Shown: piece after piece, positions 21,456 to 23,325 of the stretch | Layout of the letters: each line of letters begins with the position of its first letter | Numbering within the stretch: position 1 is the stretch's first letter | Virus record (IMG/VR): IMGVR_UViG_3300042402_005693 | Location: 1-23,325 of that record | Length of the DNA: 23,325 nt | Source: a virus | Strand: one strand, 5' to 3' | Position numbers and translations under genes: made by a program | The notes under the pieces: model-generated | The model's database searches: none | Told to the model about the DNA's origin: nothing | The model's input: only the letters and a program-made list of their open reading frames with translations

Positions 21456-21534
21456 AGTATCCTCCTCGTGTTCCGAAATAGAGTGTTGCTAAGACAAACG
21501 GAATAGAAATGAAAATAAGTGCTTTACCTAACAT
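21415..21534 (-). CDS. Small membrane protein (39 aa)
   Basis: MLGKALIFISIPFVLATLYFGTRGGYYDSKDYKGNGTAH: a single membrane span (about 4-21) and a polar tail. Its start lies in the end of gnd (11-bp overlap) with a GGTGGA 6 nt upstream. Its end overlaps the 75-aa gene, and the GAGGAGG of that gene is coded within it. The layout resembles the other tiny membrane genes nearby, but the overlaps make it less certain. Confidence 0.5.
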   Translation of the reverse strand: MLGKALIFISIPFVLATLYFGTRGGYYDSKDYKGNGTAH

Positions 21535-22558
21535 GATGTCCACCAAACATATAACGCATACCGTTCAAGATTTTTGCTCCGAATGATCCGAGATTGCGTG
21601 AGTTAAATCTTTCAAATAAGGCAGCAGTAATAACAGGAGCGGGAACCCCCAGATCCACAGCGGCAGAAACAGTCCAACGACCCTCACCGCTGTCGGATAC
21701 GCCCCCAGAGAACTGTTTAAGGCTACCATCCCTGCGTAGCACATCAGCAGTAAGATCAAGTAACCAAGACCCAACCACGCTACCACGACGCCATAACTCA
21801 GCCACCTCAGCAACATCAATATCGTAGCAATAACTTTCTGGGTCTGCCATTGGAGCAACTTCAGCATCTCCTTCTTTAACATACTGAGAACCTGCGTTAG
21901 CGTTCTTTAAAATATTGAAACCTTCAGCATATGCTTGCATAATGCCATACTCAATACCATTATGAACCATCTTCACAAAGTGCCCAGCACCTGGACCACC
22001 ACAATGTAACCATCCAAACTCAGCAGAAGTTACATCCGAGTCAAATTGAGTCCTTGGGGCAGCGTTGATTCCTGGGGCAAGGGCATCAAAAATGCGCGAA
22101 CAAGCGGAGACCGCAGTATTTCCGCCGCCAACCATAAGACAGTATCCACGATCCAAACCATAAACACCGCCGCTAGTGCCACAATCAATATATTGGATAC
22201 CCAGTTTTGCCAGACGTTCTGCTCTTTTCCTACTGTCCTTAAAATTGCTATTGCCATGATCAATAATAATATCTCCTTCACTACAATATCGTAGTAACTC
22301 ATTGATTGTCTCCTCTACAGTTTCAGCAGGGACAACCATTTGAAAAATTCCTGGTTGTACTGTTCCCTTTTTACTTTGCTTAACTACTTTAACAAGATTT
22401 TCAATATTAGTTGCAATTCCATTAACAAATCCCTTCTCAAAGGTTTCGTTTGCTTTTTCATAATTCCTCCGATATCCCCAGACTTCTATACCTGCTTTCA
22501 TCATACGGCGAGACATACCTTCGCCCATTCGGCCTAATCCAATTAATCCTACTTTCAT
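21524..22558 (-). CDS. gnd: 6-phosphogluconate dehydrogenase (decarboxylating), short cyanophage type
   Basis: 344 residues. Rossmann motif GLGRMG (7-12), DHGNS (100-104), DCGTSGGVYGLDRG (125-138) and the catalytic segment GPGAGHFVKMVHNGIEYG (188-205) with Lys196, Asn200 and Glu203. It oxidises 6-phosphogluconate to ribulose-5-phosphate and CO2, giving NADPH. It is the short form (about 300-340 aa) rather than the 470-aa dimeric type. The start at 22558 has a Shine-Dalgarno AGGGGG 5 nt upstream; an open frame to 22600 is ignored. Known cyanophages carry gnd with zwf, talC and cp12 to push the pentose phosphate pathway for nucleotide synthesis. It looks richer in G+C than the glycan genes. Confidence 0.94.
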   Translation of the reverse strand: MKVGLIGLGRMGEGMSRRMMKAGIEVWGYRRNYEKANETFEKGFVNGIATNIENLVKVVKQSKKGTVQPGIFQMVVPAETVEETINELLRYCSEGDIIIDHGNSNFKDSRKRAERLAKLGIQYIDCGTSGGVYGLDRGYCLMVGGGNTAVSACSRIFDALAPGINAAPRTQFDSDVTSAEFGWLHCGGPGAGHFVKMVHNGIEYGIMQAYAEGFNILKNANAGSQYVKEGDAEVAPMADPESYCYDIDVAEVAELWRRGSVVGSWLLDLTADVLRRDGSLKQFSGGVSDSGEGRWTVSAAVDLGVPAPVITAALFERFNSRNLGSFGAKILNGMRYMFGGHHVR

Positions 22559-22566
22559 AAAACCCC

Positions 22567-22653
22567 CTAATATGCGTGAGTGAGTCCCCAGGCAATCCAA
22601 ATTGCCATAATTGAACCATAAATGATGGTTAAAGATAAAAGTGTTTTAGTCAT
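22567..22653 (-). CDS. Tiny membrane peptide (28 aa)
   Basis: MTKTLLSLTIIYGSIMAIWIAWGLTHAY: a single hydrophobic helix over most of its length. The ATG overlaps the end of the 38-aa gene, and the stop is followed at once by the Shine-Dalgarno of gnd. Layout and composition fit a real phage membrane peptide; function unknown. Confidence 0.5.
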   Translation of the reverse strand: MTKTLLSLTIIYGSIMAIWIAWGLTHAY

Positions 22654-22762
22654 CTTCTTCGTCATCCTCATATGTAGACGGTTCTTCAAAAAGTTCTTCC
22701 ATTTTTTGTTGGAAAATTATTTGTTGTAACTGTTCTAGGTCTTTTTCAGTAAATCTTACCAT
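22646..22762 (-). CDS. Small acidic protein (38 aa)
   Basis: MVRFTEKDLEQLQQIIFQQKMEELFEEP followed by an acidic tail YEDDEEDD; probably a helix with an acidic end. It overlaps the upstream 68-aa gene by one base (TAATG) and the 28-aa gene downstream by 8 bp. No family recognised. The tight spacing supports it. Confidence 0.55.
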   Translation of the reverse strand: MVRFTEKDLEQLQQIIFQQKMEELFEEPSTYEDDEEDD

Positions 22763-22968
22763 TAGTTTAAAGTAATTTTAAGAAATGGAAGTAAAGGTGG
22801 AATAACACCAACTAATCTCAAAAGTCCTTCAGCAAATAAAGCAAGAACCACCCAACCGACGCACATACTAATGATAGAAGCATTACGGTTGTGTCGTCGT
22901 ATTGCGGCATTAATCATCTCCTGAACTTCAGAGCGAGTCACATAATCATCATCAAATGGTTCCATCAT
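22762..22968 (-). CDS. Small membrane protein (68 aa)
   Basis: A soluble charged N-terminus (MMEPFDDDYVTRSEVQEMINAAIRRHNRN) followed by a long hydrophobic region (about 31-65), probably one or two spans. It starts by ATGA overlap with the 49-aa gene. Unknown function; no family recognised. Confidence 0.65.
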   Translation of the reverse strand: MMEPFDDDYVTRSEVQEMINAAIRRHNRNASIISMCVGWVVLALFAEGLLRLVGVIPPLLPFLKITLN

Positions 22969-23114
22969 TTTTCATCACCAAGAAACTTTGCCAGTGGATC
23001 TCTTCGGGTTTTTACTATTTCAACTGCTCTTCGGTAAAACATATTATCGGTGTTACCAGAAGACTCAAAAGTTGCCTTGATCTTCACCCAGTTATCATAG
23101 GTGCGTTGATCCAT
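22965..23114 (-). CDS. Small soluble protein (49 aa)
   Basis: MDQRTYDNWVKIKATFESSGNTDNMFYRRAVEIVKTRRDPLAKFLGDEK: a compact, mostly helical protein that looks well constrained (YDNWVKIK, FYRRAVEIV). AGGG lies about 9 nt before the ATG. It is the first gene after the tRNA-Ser-side promoter and is coupled by ATGA to the 68-aa gene. From memory it resembles short conserved cyanophage proteins; function unknown. Confidence 0.65.
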   Translation of the reverse strand: MDQRTYDNWVKIKATFESSGNTDNMFYRRAVEIVKTRRDPLAKFLGDEK

Positions 23115-23125
23115 AGGTTTTTCCC

Positions 23126-23167
23126 TGTGATACTATTATATACTAATCACAGACATTCCAAAGTCAA
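23126..23167 (-). promoter_or_regulatory. Promoter region with operator-like inverted repeat
   Basis: A perfect TATAAT (23135-23140) lies about 20 bp before the 49-aa gene. TTGACT (23162-23167) is 21 bp upstream of it, too far for an ideal pair. TAGTAT (23140-23145) sits 16 bp from the same -35 and could be the real -10. An inverted repeat TGTGAT/ATCACA (23126-23131 with 23146-23151) flanks the -10 region and could bind a repressor. Apart from this, 23168-23229 is AT-rich and featureless. Confidence 0.55.
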
Positions 23168-23229
23168 TTTTTTGTGTTCATATCGTAACACTGTTGAATT
23201 AATTGTTAAATTTGTAACTATTCTTAAAA

Positions 23230-23314
23230 CGGAAAGGGTGGGATTCGAACCCACGGATGCTTTCACATCGCTAGTTTTCAAGACTAGAGCCTTCAACCAC
23301 TCGACCACCTTTCC
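23230..23314 (-). tRNA. tRNA-Ser (anticodon UGA)
   Basis: An 85-nt class II tRNA: acceptor GGAAAGG/CCTTTCC with discriminator G, anticodon stem CTAGT/ACTAG around CTTGAAA (anticodon UGA), long variable arm (GATGTGAAAGCATC), T arm GTGGG-TTCGAAT-CCCAC. All Ser features are regular, unlike the other class II tRNA at 20260. CCA is not encoded. Confidence 0.94.
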
Positions 23315-23325
23315 AAATAGACTTC

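Noticed and set aside
21565-21882. Hydrophobic 105-codon minus-strand frame within gnd
   Set aside because: It lies in another frame inside a well-conserved gnd sequence, has no ribosome-binding site, and its hydrophobicity comes from the out-of-frame reading of gnd codons.
22559-22600. Longer start for gnd
   Set aside because: The extra residues precede the family start MKVGLIGLGRMG, overlap the 28-aa gene, and lack the Shine-Dalgarno seen before 22558.
1-23325. Cyanobacterial chromosome rather than phage
   Set aside because: The tiny overlapping genes, scattered single tRNAs, HNH gene, phage-type gnd and late-type motif fit a cyanophage better. Not fully excluded, as no structural phage gene is in the window.
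1-23325. CRISPR array, insertion sequence or transposase
   Set aside because: No regularly spaced direct repeats, no transposase-like protein and no terminal inverted repeats bounding a module were found on reading.

Overview
All genes read on the minus strand, so transcription runs from high to low coordinates. The window is most likely part of the genome of a large, T4-like cyanophage (a myovirus of marine Synechococcus or Prochlorococcus). Grounds: tight packing with ATGA stop/start overlaps; many tiny membrane or acidic genes; four tRNA genes scattered singly among phage-type genes; an HNH endonuclease abutting a tRNA; a gnd gene of the kind cyanophages carry; and a T4-type late-promoter-like motif. 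Porins of cyanobacterial type (SLH domain plus coiled coil plus barrel) point to the host. No virion or replication gene lies in the window, so phage origin is an inference.

Right part (about 19,200-23,325), in transcription order: tRNA-Ser(UGA); a promoter; a run of small genes (49, 68, 38 and 28 aa); gnd (6-phosphogluconate dehydrogenase); small genes of 39, 75 and 40 aa; an HNH endonuclease with an early promoter, a late-type motif and a start-sequestering hairpin; tRNA-Pro(UGG); an orphan Phd/YefM-type antitoxin; an odd class II tRNA; tRNA-Met(CAU); and small genes of 71, 85 and 75 aa. A terminator hairpin ends this block. It carries the -35 box of the next promoter in its loop and 3' side.

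Middle part (about 1,744-19,171): a 20-gene surface-glycan operon with many ATGA junctions. Nucleotide-sugar enzymes come first: GDP-mannose 4,6-dehydratase, a ColD-type 3-dehydratase and a GDP-mannose 3,5-epimerase. Later come an RfbH/DdhC-type [2Fe-2S] 3-dehydratase, a transketolase split into two genes, an SDR, a mannose-6-phosphate isomerase-type cupin, a NAD synthetase and a UDP-glucose/GDP-mannose dehydrogenase. Interleaved are glycosyltransferases or likely ones (GT9-like x3, GT10, GT8-like, GT11 x2, GT2/GT7-like, GT25) and an FkbM methyltransferase. Together they could make deoxy, branched and fucosylated sugars and assemble them on the host lipopolysaccharide.

Left part (1-1,743): a complete SLH-porin gene with its own consensus promoter, a 5'-leader stem-loop and a strong terminator, followed by the first codons of a second porin paralogue with its own promoter. 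One reading of the whole window is that the phage rebuilds the infected cell's outer surface, both glycan and porins, while gnd supports pentose-phosphate flux. Several sigma70-like promoters have 17-bp spacing and overlap short inverted repeats, a recurrent and unusual layout.
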